DNA of 64,000 nucleotides, from the NCBI RefSeq assembly GCF_024742075.1, contig NZ_JANSGD010000001.1:496001-560000 (forward strand), read 5' to 3'. This DNA is from Facklamia sp. 7083-14-GEN3 (GTDB lineage Bacteria; Bacillota; Bacilli; Lactobacillales; Aerococcaceae). Positions 38,258 to 47,087 of the stretch are shown here, one piece after another (within the stretch, counting starts at the first letter, position 1; the number at the start of each line of letters is the position of its first letter). The translations under genes were made by a program, and so were the position numbers. Below the pieces are notes generated by a model. It searched no databases, was not told the DNA's origin, and was given only the letters and a program-made list of their open reading frames with translations.

Positions 38258-39049
38258 ATGTTTAAGTTATTTCTATCCGATTTAGATGACACATTATTGG
38301 ATCATAATAAGAATTGGAGTTCCGATTTTGAACAATTCAGAACCACTTTAGCAAAAAAAGGTGTCGCTTTCACATTAGCAACCGGTCGTTCAGCTAAGGC
38401 TGTTCAACCGATTATTGATGAATTAGATTTAAAACTTCCTTATGCGACTTCTAATGGCGCAAATATTATGTTAGAAGGTAAAGTTATCCAGTCTTTTAGC
38501 TTTCCTATTGGTCCTTTACGTCCTTTAATTGAGGTGGCTTTAAGCATGGGGCTAACTGTTGTGTATGTTGTTAATGGAGAAGAGTTTGCTTTAACGGAGA
38601 CAGAGTTTATTCGACATGAATTGAAAGATAACTTTACCGAACAAATTATTCGTCCAATTAAGCCAGAAGATTGGGCCAGCATGAAAGTCGATAAGTTTTT
38701 AATTGTTGATGACCATCCGGAAACAGGATTATCTCGACTCCATGCTTTAGTTAATAATCTAAAACCAGAGTATCGATACCTTACTTATTCAGACTGGGCA
38801 ATGGATATTGTAGCAGCAGATGTTAGTAAGGGTAGAGCCTTGCATTGGATCGCTGATTATCTAGGAATTACCAGCGATCAAGTGATAGCTGCTGGTGATA
38901 ACCACAATGATATTGACTTATTAAAAGAAGCGGGGCGTAGTATCGCTGCTCTTAATGCCTTAGACGAAGTTAAACGAACAGCCATGATTACAGCTAAGAA
39001 AAATTATGGCGATGGCATTATTGAAGAAGTTCTTAAAATTTTGGAATAG
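38258..39049 (+). CDS. Cof-type HAD phosphatase
   Basis: 263 residues of the HAD superfamily, Cof/class IIB. Motif I is Asp8-x-Asp10 (LSDLDDTLLD), motif II is FTLATGRS, and motif IV is AAGDNHNDIDLL. Such enzymes dephosphorylate sugar phosphates or flavin nucleotides, and the substrate cannot be assigned. It starts with an AAGGTGAGG ribosome-binding site and is followed 11 bases later by the peptidase gene, so the two form an operon. Confidence 0.93.
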   Translation: MFKLFLSDLDDTLLDHNKNWSSDFEQFRTTLAKKGVAFTLATGRSAKAVQPIIDELDLKLPYATSNGANIMLEGKVIQSFSFPIGPLRPLIEVALSMGLTVVYVVNGEEFALTETEFIRHELKDNFTEQIIRPIKPEDWASMKVDKFLIVDDHPETGLSRLHALVNNLKPEYRYLTYSDWAMDIVAADVSKGRALHWIADYLGITSDQVIAAGDNHNDIDLLKEAGRSIAALNALDEVKRTAMITAKKNYGDGIIEEVLKILE

Positions 39050-39060
39050 GAGAGAGTAAA

Positions 39061-40140
39061 GTGAACTACCAACAGTTAATTCATGATTTAGTAAACGCAA
39101 AAGGAGCACCCGGCTTTGAAGATGAAGTCTTGGAGGTTCTATATAATTATAAAGGTTCCTATACCATGCAAAGTGACAATCTAAAAAATGCCTACTATAA
39201 CCTCGATCAGCTAGACCCTCATAAACCCACCTTAATGTTAGATTCTCACACTGATGAAGTGGCTTTCATGGTCAAAGCGATTGACGAAAGAGGATTAATT
39301 CATATACAAGCGCTAGGTGGTTGGTTAGCAGAACACGTCTCTGCTCAGCATTATTTAGTTCGTGATCGTCTAGGCAATTACCATCCGGGTATTTCAACAT
39401 CTAAACCAATTCATTTCATGACTGCCGAAGAAAGAGCCAAAAAGATAACTTTAGCTGATTTAAAAATAGATGTCGGTGCAAGTAGTCGTCAAGAAGTGAT
39501 TGAAGATTTCAAAATTACAATTGGTCAACCGATTGTGCCTGCCACCGAATTTGCTTTCAATGAGCGCAATCAAGTAATGTTTGGTAAGGGATTTGATAAT
39601 CGAATTGGTGTAGCTGTTTCAGTGGCTATAATGAATGAGATGCAAGATTATCTTAAGGATTTACCATTTAATCTAGTAGCAGCTTTTGCAGCCCAAGAAG
39701 AAGTTGGTATGCGTGGAGCGGTTGTAACAAGTAAACGTGTAAATCCTCAGATGGCTTTAGTGTTTGAAGGGACTCCTTCGGATGACTTTACTGCTGATCA
39801 GTACTTGGAACAAGCTCGTTTAGGAAGAGGCCCTCAATTACGCTACCGAGATAACTCCTATATAGCCAATGAATGGATGCTTAAGCGCTTTAATCAATTA
39901 GCCAGTGAAAACAATCTTCCCCTTCAACATGCGGTAAGAGAGGGCGGTTCAACCAATGCGGGTTCTATACATCTTTCTAACCAAGGAGTGCCTGTAGCTA
40001 CTTTGGGTACTCCGACGCGTTATGCCCATACTAATTATTGCTTCTGTTCTTATAAGGACTTTGAAAATACTGTGAAACTTAGCCTAGCTTTCATTAAGAA
40101 TTTAACAGCAGAGAATTTTAAGCAATTTGAATTGAAGTAA
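39061..40140 (+). CDS. M42 family metallopeptidase (glutamyl aminopeptidase/PepA-like)
   Basis: 359-residue dinuclear metal aminopeptidase. Ligand motifs are His in LDSHTDEVAF, Asp in GKGFDNRIGVAV, Glu-Glu in AAQEEVGMRGA, Asp/Glu in VFEGTPSDD, and a C-terminal His in RYAHTNY. M42 enzymes form large tetrahedral particles that trim peptides in the cytoplasm. GTG 39061 is preceded by AGGAGAGTAAA. Specificity (acidic versus broad) is not determinable here. Confidence 0.92.
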   Translation: MNYQQLIHDLVNAKGAPGFEDEVLEVLYNYKGSYTMQSDNLKNAYYNLDQLDPHKPTLMLDSHTDEVAFMVKAIDERGLIHIQALGGWLAEHVSAQHYLVRDRLGNYHPGISTSKPIHFMTAEERAKKITLADLKIDVGASSRQEVIEDFKITIGQPIVPATEFAFNERNQVMFGKGFDNRIGVAVSVAIMNEMQDYLKDLPFNLVAAFAAQEEVGMRGAVVTSKRVNPQMALVFEGTPSDDFTADQYLEQARLGRGPQLRYRDNSYIANEWMLKRFNQLASENNLPLQHAVREGGSTNAGSIHLSNQGVPVATLGTPTRYAHTNYCFCSYKDFENTVKLSLAFIKNLTAENFKQFELK

Positions 40141-40233
40141 GCAGTAAATTGTTTATAAAAGGTACAATAAAAATTTAAAACTGAACGTTCAAAATTTTTT
40201 GAGTCGTTATTGGCTCTTTTGATAAAGAAAGTC

Positions 40234-40262
40234 TTTAGTCTCACCTAAAGATTTGTTAGAAT
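40234..40262 (+). promoter_or_regulatory. Promoter of the DUF1846 gene
   Basis: TTTAGT, a 17-base spacer and TAGAAT with a TGT extension, 30 bases before the start codon. Confidence 0.5.
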
Positions 40263-40292
40263 ACTTTGTATGTGATGAAAGGGGTTGGGACG

Positions 40293-41801
40293 ATGCAAAA
40301 ATTAGGTTTCGATAATGATAAATATCTCAAAGAACAATCTAAATATATCTTTGAGCGCCTTGAGAATATTGATAAACTCTATTTAGAATTCGGTGGTAAA
40401 TTAATCGGTGATAAGCACGCTAAGCGAGTATTACCGGGTTACGATGAGGACGTTAAGTTAACCCTTTTGACTAAGCTTAAAGACCGTGCTGAAATTATTA
40501 TTTGTATTTATGCCGAGGATATTGAACACCATAAAATGCGTGGCGACTATGGCATTACCTACGACCAAGAAGTTCTACGCTTAATTGATGAGTACCAAAC
40601 TTTAAATATTAAAGTAAACAGTGTCCTATTAACTAGATATAAAGGACAAAAAAATGCCACTGTTTTTAAGAAAAATATTGAAAACAGAGGAATTAAAGTG
40701 TACTTACATGAGGCGATTAATGGTTATCCAACGGATCTGGAAGTTCTCTTCTCAGAAAATGGTTTTGCTAAAAATCCATATATTGAAACCACTCAACCCT
40801 TAATCATAGTGACAGGACCCGGGGCTGGATCAGGTAAGTTAGCAACTTGCTTGAACCAACTTTATCATGAACATCAAAAGGGGATTAAGGCTTCTTATGC
40901 TAAGTTTGAAACTTTCCCCGTTTGGAACTTGCCACTAAAACATCCAATTAATGTGGCTTACGAAGCAGCTACTGTTGATTTAAATGATATCAATGTTCTT
41001 GACTCTTATCATTTAGATGCTTATAACGAAATGGCTGTCAATTATAATCGCGACATGCAAATGTTCCCAGTTATTCGCCGTATCTTAGCCAATACCACTT
41101 CACCGAATTTAATCTACCAATCTCCTACAGACATGGGTGTCAACCGGATTAAGTCGGGAATTACTAATGAAGAGGTTGTTAAAGAGGCGGCTCAACAAGA
41201 AATTATTCGGCGCTACTTCCAAATTGAACAGGATTATAAAGTCGGAATTGTGGATGAAGAGGTCCGTTCGAAGATGCACTTATTAATGGAAGAGAGTGGA
41301 CTAACAGCTGAAGACCGGCTTCCGGTTGTAAAAGCTCAAGCCTACGCTCAGTCGGTTAAAGAACGCTTCCCACAAGAAGAAAACCCAGCAGTCATTGCCA
41401 TTCAATTAAGCGATGGACAAATGATCACTGGTAGACGAACCGAATTAATGGATGCACCAGGAGCAGCGATTATGAATGCTTTAAAGACCTTGGCCGGTAT
41501 TTCAGACCAAATCGATCTTTTGGCTCCAATGGTTTTACAAACGATTCAAAATCTTAAAGCGAACAAACTACAAAGTAAGCATCCCATCTTAACTTTAAAC
41601 GAATTACTGATTGCCTTGGCGATTTCAGCGGTAACAAATCCAACGGCTCAAGCAGCCTATCAAGCATTATCAAAATTAAGTGGAGCACAAGCACATTCTA
41701 GTATTATCCTATCGCAAGATACTAAAAACCAATTACAAAATTTAGGGATTGATATTACTTGCGATGCCGTTTTTGTTTCACGTTCATTAAAGGGAAATTA
41801 G
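40293..41801 (+). CDS. DUF1846 family protein
   Basis: 502 residues, matching the usual ~500 for this family. Motifs: the N-terminal KLGFDNDKYLKEQSKYIFER, VTGPGAGSGKLATCLNQLYH (a nucleotide-binding-like Gly-rich loop), TDMGVNRIKSGI and TGRRTELMDAPGAAIMNALK. Structures exist for the family, but its reaction is not established to my knowledge. Start: ATG 40293, close to AAAGGGGTTGGG; in-frame ATGs at 40266 and 40275 are not well placed. It is a single gene with its own promoter and terminator. Confidence 0.9.
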   Translation: MQKLGFDNDKYLKEQSKYIFERLENIDKLYLEFGGKLIGDKHAKRVLPGYDEDVKLTLLTKLKDRAEIIICIYAEDIEHHKMRGDYGITYDQEVLRLIDEYQTLNIKVNSVLLTRYKGQKNATVFKKNIENRGIKVYLHEAINGYPTDLEVLFSENGFAKNPYIETTQPLIIVTGPGAGSGKLATCLNQLYHEHQKGIKASYAKFETFPVWNLPLKHPINVAYEAATVDLNDINVLDSYHLDAYNEMAVNYNRDMQMFPVIRRILANTTSPNLIYQSPTDMGVNRIKSGITNEEVVKEAAQQEIIRRYFQIEQDYKVGIVDEEVRSKMHLLMEESGLTAEDRLPVVKAQAYAQSVKERFPQEENPAVIAIQLSDGQMITGRRTELMDAPGAAIMNALKTLAGISDQIDLLAPMVLQTIQNLKANKLQSKHPILTLNELLIALAISAVTNPTAQAAYQALSKLSGAQAHSSIILSQDTKNQLQNLGIDITCDAVFVSRSLKGN

Positions 41802-41824
41802 ACTCAAATAGTGATTAATCAAAT

Positions 41825-41864
41825 CTTCTACTTATTGAAGCTCTCAGTAGGTAGAAGCTTTTTT
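41825..41864 (+). terminator. Terminator after the DUF1846 gene
   Basis: CTTCTACTTATTGA pairs with TCAGTAGGTAGAAG (two G-T pairs), then CTTTTTT. Confidence 0.85.
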
Positions 41865-41928
41865 ATTGATAATTAAACACATTATGTAATAATTTAGAAG
41901 CATGAAAAATAAAATTAGGAGGTATAGG

Positions 41929-43080
41929 ATGAAAAAATTAACAGATTCCATTCGTTTAAGACACGGTGCACAATTAACTAATCGCATTGTTCAGCCACCG
42001 ATGAAGACTTTTTCTGGATTAAAAAAAGGATTTAATAGTCAAGAAACCCTGGACTACTACCAAAGAAGGTCGCAATCAGCGGCTATGATTATCGCTGAAT
42101 ATCATTATGTTTCACCAGAAGGAGGTCCAGCTAACCGTTTAGGATCACCTGAGCAATTGGCTGCTTTTTCTGACGATTATTTACCTGGTCTAAAAGAATT
42201 GGCCAAAAGAATAAAATCCAAAGGTAATAAAGCCATTCTACAAATCCACCATTCGGGTTACCAAGCTCATCAAAGAGCCAGCGAAGGTTTACCGGTGTAT
42301 GGTGTGTCAGCTGTGGATTTAGATTTTCTAGACCATGAAATTGTGCCCTTAAGTATCGAACAAATTAAACAAATCGTAAAAGATTTTGGCCAAGCTACCA
42401 AACGAGCGATAAAAGCTGGTTTTGATGGGGTTGAAATCCACGGTGCTAACCACTATTTGATCCAACAGTTCTTTTCTAAAAACACCAACTATCGCAAGGA
42501 TCAATATGGCGGTTCTTTAGAAAATAGGATGCGCTTTGCCCTTGAAGTAACAGATGAAGTGACTCGAGTTGCCAAAGATTTTGGACCAGAAGATTTTATT
42601 GTAGGATATCGGATTTCCCCAGAAGAAATTCATGGGCAAGATATCGGCTATAATGCTGAAGAAGCAAGAGAGTTAGTGGCCGCATTACAGCCTTATGAGC
42701 TCGATTACTTACATTTATCTCTTTGGGGATCTTATGATAGTAAACCAAAAGATAGCCAACAAACGTTTTCAGAAATCTTTCAACCGGTACTGGATGAAGA
42801 AACATTGCTTGTTTTAGTAGGAGGCGTTTTTGATGCTGATTCTGCCCAAAGAGCATTAGATTACACAGACTTAGTAGCTATCGGACGTGGTACCTTAATA
42901 GAACCGGACTTTGCCTTAAAGATTAGTCAAGGACGTCCTGAGTTTATAAATTCGCATATTTCAAAAGAAATATTGACCGATCTAGCTTGGCCAACTGGCT
43001 TATATGAAGCTTTTACTTCTCCTCGTTCAACTCTACCGCCTATCCCAGGTATGCAAGAAATGTTAAAAGAGCTTCAATAA
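41929..43080 (+). CDS. NADH:flavin oxidoreductase (old yellow enzyme family)
   Basis: 383-residue FMN-dependent TIM-barrel enzyme that reduces activated double bonds or related substrates. Motifs: NRIVQPPMKTFSG, ILQIHHSGYQA, DGVEIHGANHYLIQQFFS, an LENRMRFALEV segment, and LVGGVFDADSAQRAL with GRGTLIEPDF for phosphate binding. No second domain or Fe-S cysteines, so it is of the short OYE type. Start: ATG 41929 after TTAGGAGG; an in-frame ATG at 41902 lies before that site. Its terminator is split by the insertion sequence that follows. Confidence 0.92.
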   Translation: MKKLTDSIRLRHGAQLTNRIVQPPMKTFSGLKKGFNSQETLDYYQRRSQSAAMIIAEYHYVSPEGGPANRLGSPEQLAAFSDDYLPGLKELAKRIKSKGNKAILQIHHSGYQAHQRASEGLPVYGVSAVDLDFLDHEIVPLSIEQIKQIVKDFGQATKRAIKAGFDGVEIHGANHYLIQQFFSKNTNYRKDQYGGSLENRMRFALEVTDEVTRVAKDFGPEDFIVGYRISPEEIHGQDIGYNAEEARELVAALQPYELDYLHLSLWGSYDSKPKDSQQTFSEIFQPVLDEETLLVLVGGVFDADSAQRALDYTDLVAIGRGTLIEPDFALKISQGRPEFINSHISKEILTDLAWPTGLYEAFTSPRSTLPPIPGMQEMLKELQ

Positions 43081-43146
43081 ATAAAAAGAAGACTGCTGTT
43101 TATGTAATGAACCCCTAAATCCGGACTCGGATAGAGGGTTCTTTTT

Positions 43147-43687
43147 ATGTCTAAATATTCAAAAGGGTTTAAAATCAAATTAGTGAATGAATATCTTGAT
43201 GGAACGACCGGTGGTCGTGATTTAATAGCAGAAAAGTATGGAATTCCATCTTCTACAGTTAGAAATTGGATAGAGATGTATGAAAACCATGGGTTCGAAG
43301 GATTTAATAAAAAGCTCAATAAAATAGAATATAGTGGTGAATTTAAGTTGTCTGTCATAAAATATAGGCAAATACATGAATGTTCCTATCGAGAAGCTGC
43401 TGAAAAATTCGATTTACCTAGCGGATCGCTGATATGTAATTGGAATCGAATTTATCAAAAAGAAGGTTTCTCAGGCTTGAACAAACAAAGCGGAAGGCAG
43501 AGAAAAAATATGACAGATAAAAGAAAAAAAGAAGGCTGATCATCAACCTTTAAACGAAAGCGAACGAGAAGAACTCATTCGCTTAAGAGAAGAAAATAGA
43601 CTCTTAAAAATGAAAGAGCTCTATGAAAAAAAGTTATCAGCCTTGCTTCTAGAAGAAGAAGCCGAAGCAAGTAAAAGACGCAGATAA
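43147..43687 (+). pseudogene. IS3-family transposase OrfA, frameshifted
   Basis: Two helix-turn-helix units (GFKIKLVNEYLDGTTGGRDL with STVRNWIEMYE, and EYSGEFKLSVIKYRQI with EAAEKFDLPSG) bind the element's ends. The frame runs from 43147 to a TGA at 43537-43539. The true C-terminus (ADHQPLNESEREELIRLREE, a leucine-zipper-like region) continues in the +1 frame to 43687. The shift falls in the A-run near 43523-43530 and looks like a one-base insertion. It is not the -1 slippage that joins OrfA to OrfB in this family. Confidence 0.85.
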
Positions 43688-44544
43688 TTTTAGACTTACT
43701 TGAAAAACACCCTCAAACTCAAATAATTGAATGGCTTAAGATTAGTCGATTACCTAAATCAAGCTTTTATGAGTGGAAGAAAAAGTTCAAGCTAACGATT
43801 GATCCGGATGCTCAAATCAAGCAGGAAATTAGAAATATTGTTAAAGCGTCCAAAGGACGTTACGGATACCGTCGAGTCAGTCTAAAGTTAAGAAAACTGG
43901 GGTATATTGTTAATCATAAGAAAGTTTTGCGAATTATGAGAGAAGAAAATTTTCTTTGTAGTAAGTTTAATACTCGAAGCAGAAAATACAGCTCATAAAA
44001 AGGAACTGTCGGTAAAATCGCAGACAACATCGTTGCTCGTCAATTTAATGTTTCGGCAGCCAATAAATTATGGTTAACTGATGTCACCGAATTTCGTTTA
44101 TCGGGTCAGGAAAAAAGACTGTATCTTTCACCTATTTTAGATGCGTTTAACGGAGAAATAGTCACTTATAATTTAAGTTATAAACCTGATATCCGCATGA
44201 CAAATACGGTGTTAGATCAGGCTCTTCAAACAAGAAACATTGAATCTAATTTAATCATTCATTCGGATCAAGGCTTTCACTACCAGCATAAATCATGGAT
44301 GTCAAAACTCACAGAAAATGGCGTCACTCAAAGCATGTCTCGAAAAGGAAATTGTTTGGACAATTCTCCGATGGAGAATTTCTTCGGAATTCTTAAACAA
44401 GAGATGTTCCATGGTGTCACATTTAACTCTTATGCTCATTTAGAGAAAGAAATTAAAAGTTATATCCGTTGGTATAACGAAGAAAGAATTAAAGCAAAAT
44501 TAAACGGCTTGTCTCCTATTGAATACAGGATACAAACCGCTTAA
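43684..44544 (+). pseudogene. IS3-family transposase OrfB (DDE integrase), nonsense-interrupted
   Basis: The catalytic half of the transposase. It is readable from 43684 (LLEKHPQTQIIEWLKI), through KGRYGYRRVSLKLR, to the DDE core: Asp in WLTDVTEF, Asp in IIHSDQGFHYQ and Glu in NSPMENFFGILKQE, ending PIEYRIQTA. A TAA at 43996-43998 replaces the Tyr codon expected in SSYKGTVGKI. It is -1 to the OrfA C-terminal frame, as expected for IS3 frameshifting. The remaining 3' open frame from 44197 is only a fragment. Confidence 0.85.
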
Positions 44545-44609
44545 AAATTAAATATTAAATTTTTGTCCGTGTTTTGGGGTGCACATCATTATTAGCGGCA
44601 GTCTTCTTT

Positions 44610-45950
44610 TTATGAAATTTGATGAATCCATTTTTTGGATTTTACTCTGAATAGGCCAATCACTAATTTGGTGACTTCTTCAGTAGCGGCTAACATCACA
44701 ACCCATTGAATAGGGAAGTTAAGAACAGCCGCTCCTAAGAAGGCTAGAGGAACACCAACTAACCAGACAGAACCCATTTCTAAGAAGAGGGAATACTTAG
44801 TATCGCCTCCACCTCTTAGAACGCCAACAATTAGAATCGAGTTAACAGCTTTTAAAATAAAGACAAAGCCCATATAATTTAAAAGGATTTTACAAAGTTC
44901 ATAAACATCAGGAGTTAAATTTGGAAATAGCTGTAGACTAATGGATGGGGTGACGGATAAGAAAAGCCCCACAATAAGTGCGATAACTGCGCCCATTTTT
45001 AGAAAGCGAATGGCGTGAGGATAGACAACATCCATGACGCCTCGTCCAATTGTATTTCCTAACATTATTGTACATGCATTGGAGAGACCACGTATTAAAA
45101 CAAAGGCTAAGTTTTGGATGGCAAAAACAACTTGAATGGCTGCTGTTTCTTTGGTCCCAACCATGGCATAAGCCACGCTATAAAGCACTTGACCGAGTCC
45201 CCAAAAAGTTTCATTAACAATTACAGGGAAGGTTATACGCAAGAAGTTTTGAATAAAGTCGCCTTTAAAATTAAACATCTCTTTAATAGGTCCATTAAGC
45301 GGAGAATCGTAGCGACTGACTGTGTAAAAAATAACTAACAGTTCCATTAATCTAGCAATAATTGTACCTACTGCTGCTCCTACTACACCTAATTCAGGGA
45401 AACCAAATTTACCAAAAATGAAGGCATAGTTGAAAAAGGCATTAAAAACAAAACCAACTATAGCGGCTGTTAATGGCGAACGAGGGTTTCCTGTTGAACG
45501 AAGGGCCACACTATTAACAAAGCTAACTCCTGTTAAAGCATAAGACCAAGCAACAACGCTTAAGTATTTTGATCCTTCAGCAATAACGGCAGGATCATCA
45601 ATCATTAAACCTAGAATTTTTTCTGGTATAAACCAAGCCAATAAGGTGAACAGACAAGCTACTACAAAGGTGATTAAGCAAGAGAAAGCATTAACCTTTT
45701 GTAGCTTTTCCAAATCACCCCGTCCATGGTATTGAGCAATCATAACCGAAGCTCCCGTTGCGGTACCAAAGCAAATCATAGTGAAAAAAAAGAAGACTTG
45801 ATTTGCCAAGCCAACTCCTGCGATTGATTCCGGACCAAGTGATGAAATCATCATGGTATCTAAAGTATTCAAAAAAGAAACAATTAAGCTTTGTAAAGAG
45901 ATTGGAATCGCGATGGCTAACATTTTACGATAAAAATCTTGATTATTCAT
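44610..45950 (-). CDS. MATE family multidrug efflux protein
   Basis: 446-residue membrane protein with about twelve helices in two homologous halves. MATE features include LQSLIVSFLNTLDTMMISSL near the N-terminus, VGLANQVFFFF, and a second-half QNLAFVLIRGLSNA. Such proteins extrude cationic drugs in exchange for Na+ or H+. The start is ATG 45950 with GAGGTG upstream; an in-frame GTG at 45962 is in that site. Its stop codon overlaps the arm of the split terminator. Confidence 0.92.
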   Translation of the reverse strand: MNNQDFYRKMLAIAIPISLQSLIVSFLNTLDTMMISSLGPESIAGVGLANQVFFFFTMICFGTATGASVMIAQYHGRGDLEKLQKVNAFSCLITFVVACLFTLLAWFIPEKILGLMIDDPAVIAEGSKYLSVVAWSYALTGVSFVNSVALRSTGNPRSPLTAAIVGFVFNAFFNYAFIFGKFGFPELGVVGAAVGTIIARLMELLVIFYTVSRYDSPLNGPIKEMFNFKGDFIQNFLRITFPVIVNETFWGLGQVLYSVAYAMVGTKETAAIQVVFAIQNLAFVLIRGLSNACTIMLGNTIGRGVMDVVYPHAIRFLKMGAVIALIVGLFLSVTPSISLQLFPNLTPDVYELCKILLNYMGFVFILKAVNSILIVGVLRGGGDTKYSLFLEMGSVWLVGVPLAFLGAAVLNFPIQWVVMLAATEEVTKLVIGLFRVKSKKWIHQIS

Positions 45951-46127
45951 AAGACACCTCACTTTAAACTGTCATTCTATTATACCTAATTTTAAGAAAA
46001 AAGCTGTAAGAATTTGATGAGAATTATTAGACTACTAAATCCATTTATCTTTAGTTCAATAGATGACAAAAGCATAAATTTTAAAATTTATGTTAGAATA
46101 AAGTAAAAACGAATAAGGATGTAAACT

Positions 46128-46994
46128 ATGTCAACTATAAAAGAACAGTTCTATCATTTTATTACTACTGAAAAAGACTATCCAAAAATTGATCTTAACC
46201 AAATAATAAAAGAAGAAAACGGTGATATATTAAATGATTTCAATACTAAAGATCACGTTAAAAAGATCACTCAAAGGTTAATACAAAATTTTCCAAAAGG
46301 TAAGGAAGAAAAGCAGATACTTTTAGCCTATGAGGATATTTTAAAAATAGAAGTCGACGACTTACTAATAATACTGAAGGAATCATCAAACATTTCAAAA
46401 GAGACCAAGACATTTAAAGCTTTGACCCAGACTGAAACTATTTTAGTTACTCCTGAAGATAGATTAATCGAGTTAAAACAAATAGGTCTAGATCATCTTA
46501 TTCTCTTAATTGAAACAGGATCCGATCCGATATTAAATTTTCATAATCAGAAACTTTCGATTAAGCAAAAAGGAATTGCTCTTAAGCGTTTAGAAAAATT
46601 AGGCATAGACTACTCAATCGGTTTCGTTTTAGGATACGGTGGCAGCAACTTATCCGAAAAACATACTATTGAATCGGCTAAATTTTTAAACAAAACTCGA
46701 GCTAAGGTAGTTTTTATGATGACTTATCAAGAAGAAAACATCAATGATCTAAATGAAGAACAAAGAGAAGAATTTCAAGTATTAAGTGATCGTCAAAGCT
46801 TAGAGGAGACTTTGTTCTTTTTAAACCACCTACGGTTAGAAACTTTCTTGGATGGAAGTCATTATTCCAACACAGTAGCTCTAAGTGGAAATATTCCTGA
46901 GGATAAAGATCAATTAATTAAGCGCTGTGAAGACAAACTTTTTGAATGGGAAGAAAAACCTGAAAGTTTGCTAGGTTTTTTGAAAGATTTATAA
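46128..46994 (+). CDS. Radical-SAM-like protein without the cluster cysteines
   Basis: 288-residue soluble protein. From ~110 to ~215 it follows the radical-SAM barrel pattern: TPEDRLIELKQIGLDHLILL, an IETGSDPILNFHNQK motif (the GxETGSD strand), ALKRLEKLGIDYSIGFVLGY with GG for SAM/backbone contacts, then ESAKFLNKTRAKVVFMMT. No CxxxCxxC motif precedes it, and the whole protein has one cysteine (near residue 268). It therefore cannot hold the usual [4Fe-4S] cluster. Start: ATG 46128 after AATAAGGATG; TGTTAGAAT at 46091-46099 is a likely -10. Function unknown. Confidence 0.6.
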   Translation: MSTIKEQFYHFITTEKDYPKIDLNQIIKEENGDILNDFNTKDHVKKITQRLIQNFPKGKEEKQILLAYEDILKIEVDDLLIILKESSNISKETKTFKALTQTETILVTPEDRLIELKQIGLDHLILLIETGSDPILNFHNQKLSIKQKGIALKRLEKLGIDYSIGFVLGYGGSNLSEKHTIESAKFLNKTRAKVVFMMTYQEENINDLNEEQREEFQVLSDRQSLEETLFFLNHLRLETFLDGSHYSNTVALSGNIPEDKDQLIKRCEDKLFEWEEKPESLLGFLKDL

Positions 46995-47087
46995 GCTAAA
47001 ATAGTTACAGAAACAAAATATTAATTTGTGAAAAACTTTTAATAAAAAAGATAAATAAATTTTTCTAAATGAAGAAGGATTGATGGT

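Larger units (their letters stand above)
43103..44588 (+). mobile_element. IS3-family insertion sequence (IS150-like), decayed
   Basis: A 1486-base element beginning TG and ending CA. The imperfect terminal repeats share ACCCC, AAA and CGGAC blocks (left TGAACCCCTAAATCCGGAC, right end complement GTGCACCCCAAAACACGGAC). TTA flanks both ends (43100-43102 and 44589-44591), a 3-base target duplication as expected for IS3/IS150. It encodes OrfA and OrfB in the usual order, but OrfA has a frameshift and OrfB a nonsense codon, so it cannot move on its own. Confidence 0.85.
43081..44613. terminator. Bidirectional terminator split by the insertion sequence
   Basis: ATAAAAAGAAGACTGCTG (43081-43098) and CGGCAGTCTTCTTTTTAT (44596-44613) are complementary over 18 bases (one G-T pair). 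They sit exactly outside the insertion sequence, between the convergent OYE and MATE genes. Removing the element and one TTA copy rebuilds one hairpin whose loop held the insertion point. Confidence 0.85.

Noticed and set aside
43103-43112. Alternative IS left end at TGAACCCC (43108)
   Set aside because: That boundary gives no matching target duplication (TAA against CAT). The boundary at 43103/44588 gives TTA on both sides.
43520-43540. Programmed frameshift in the A7G run of OrfA
   Set aside because: The IS3-family slip is -1, but the continuation here is in the +1 frame and inside OrfA, not at the OrfA/OrfB junction. An indel fits better.
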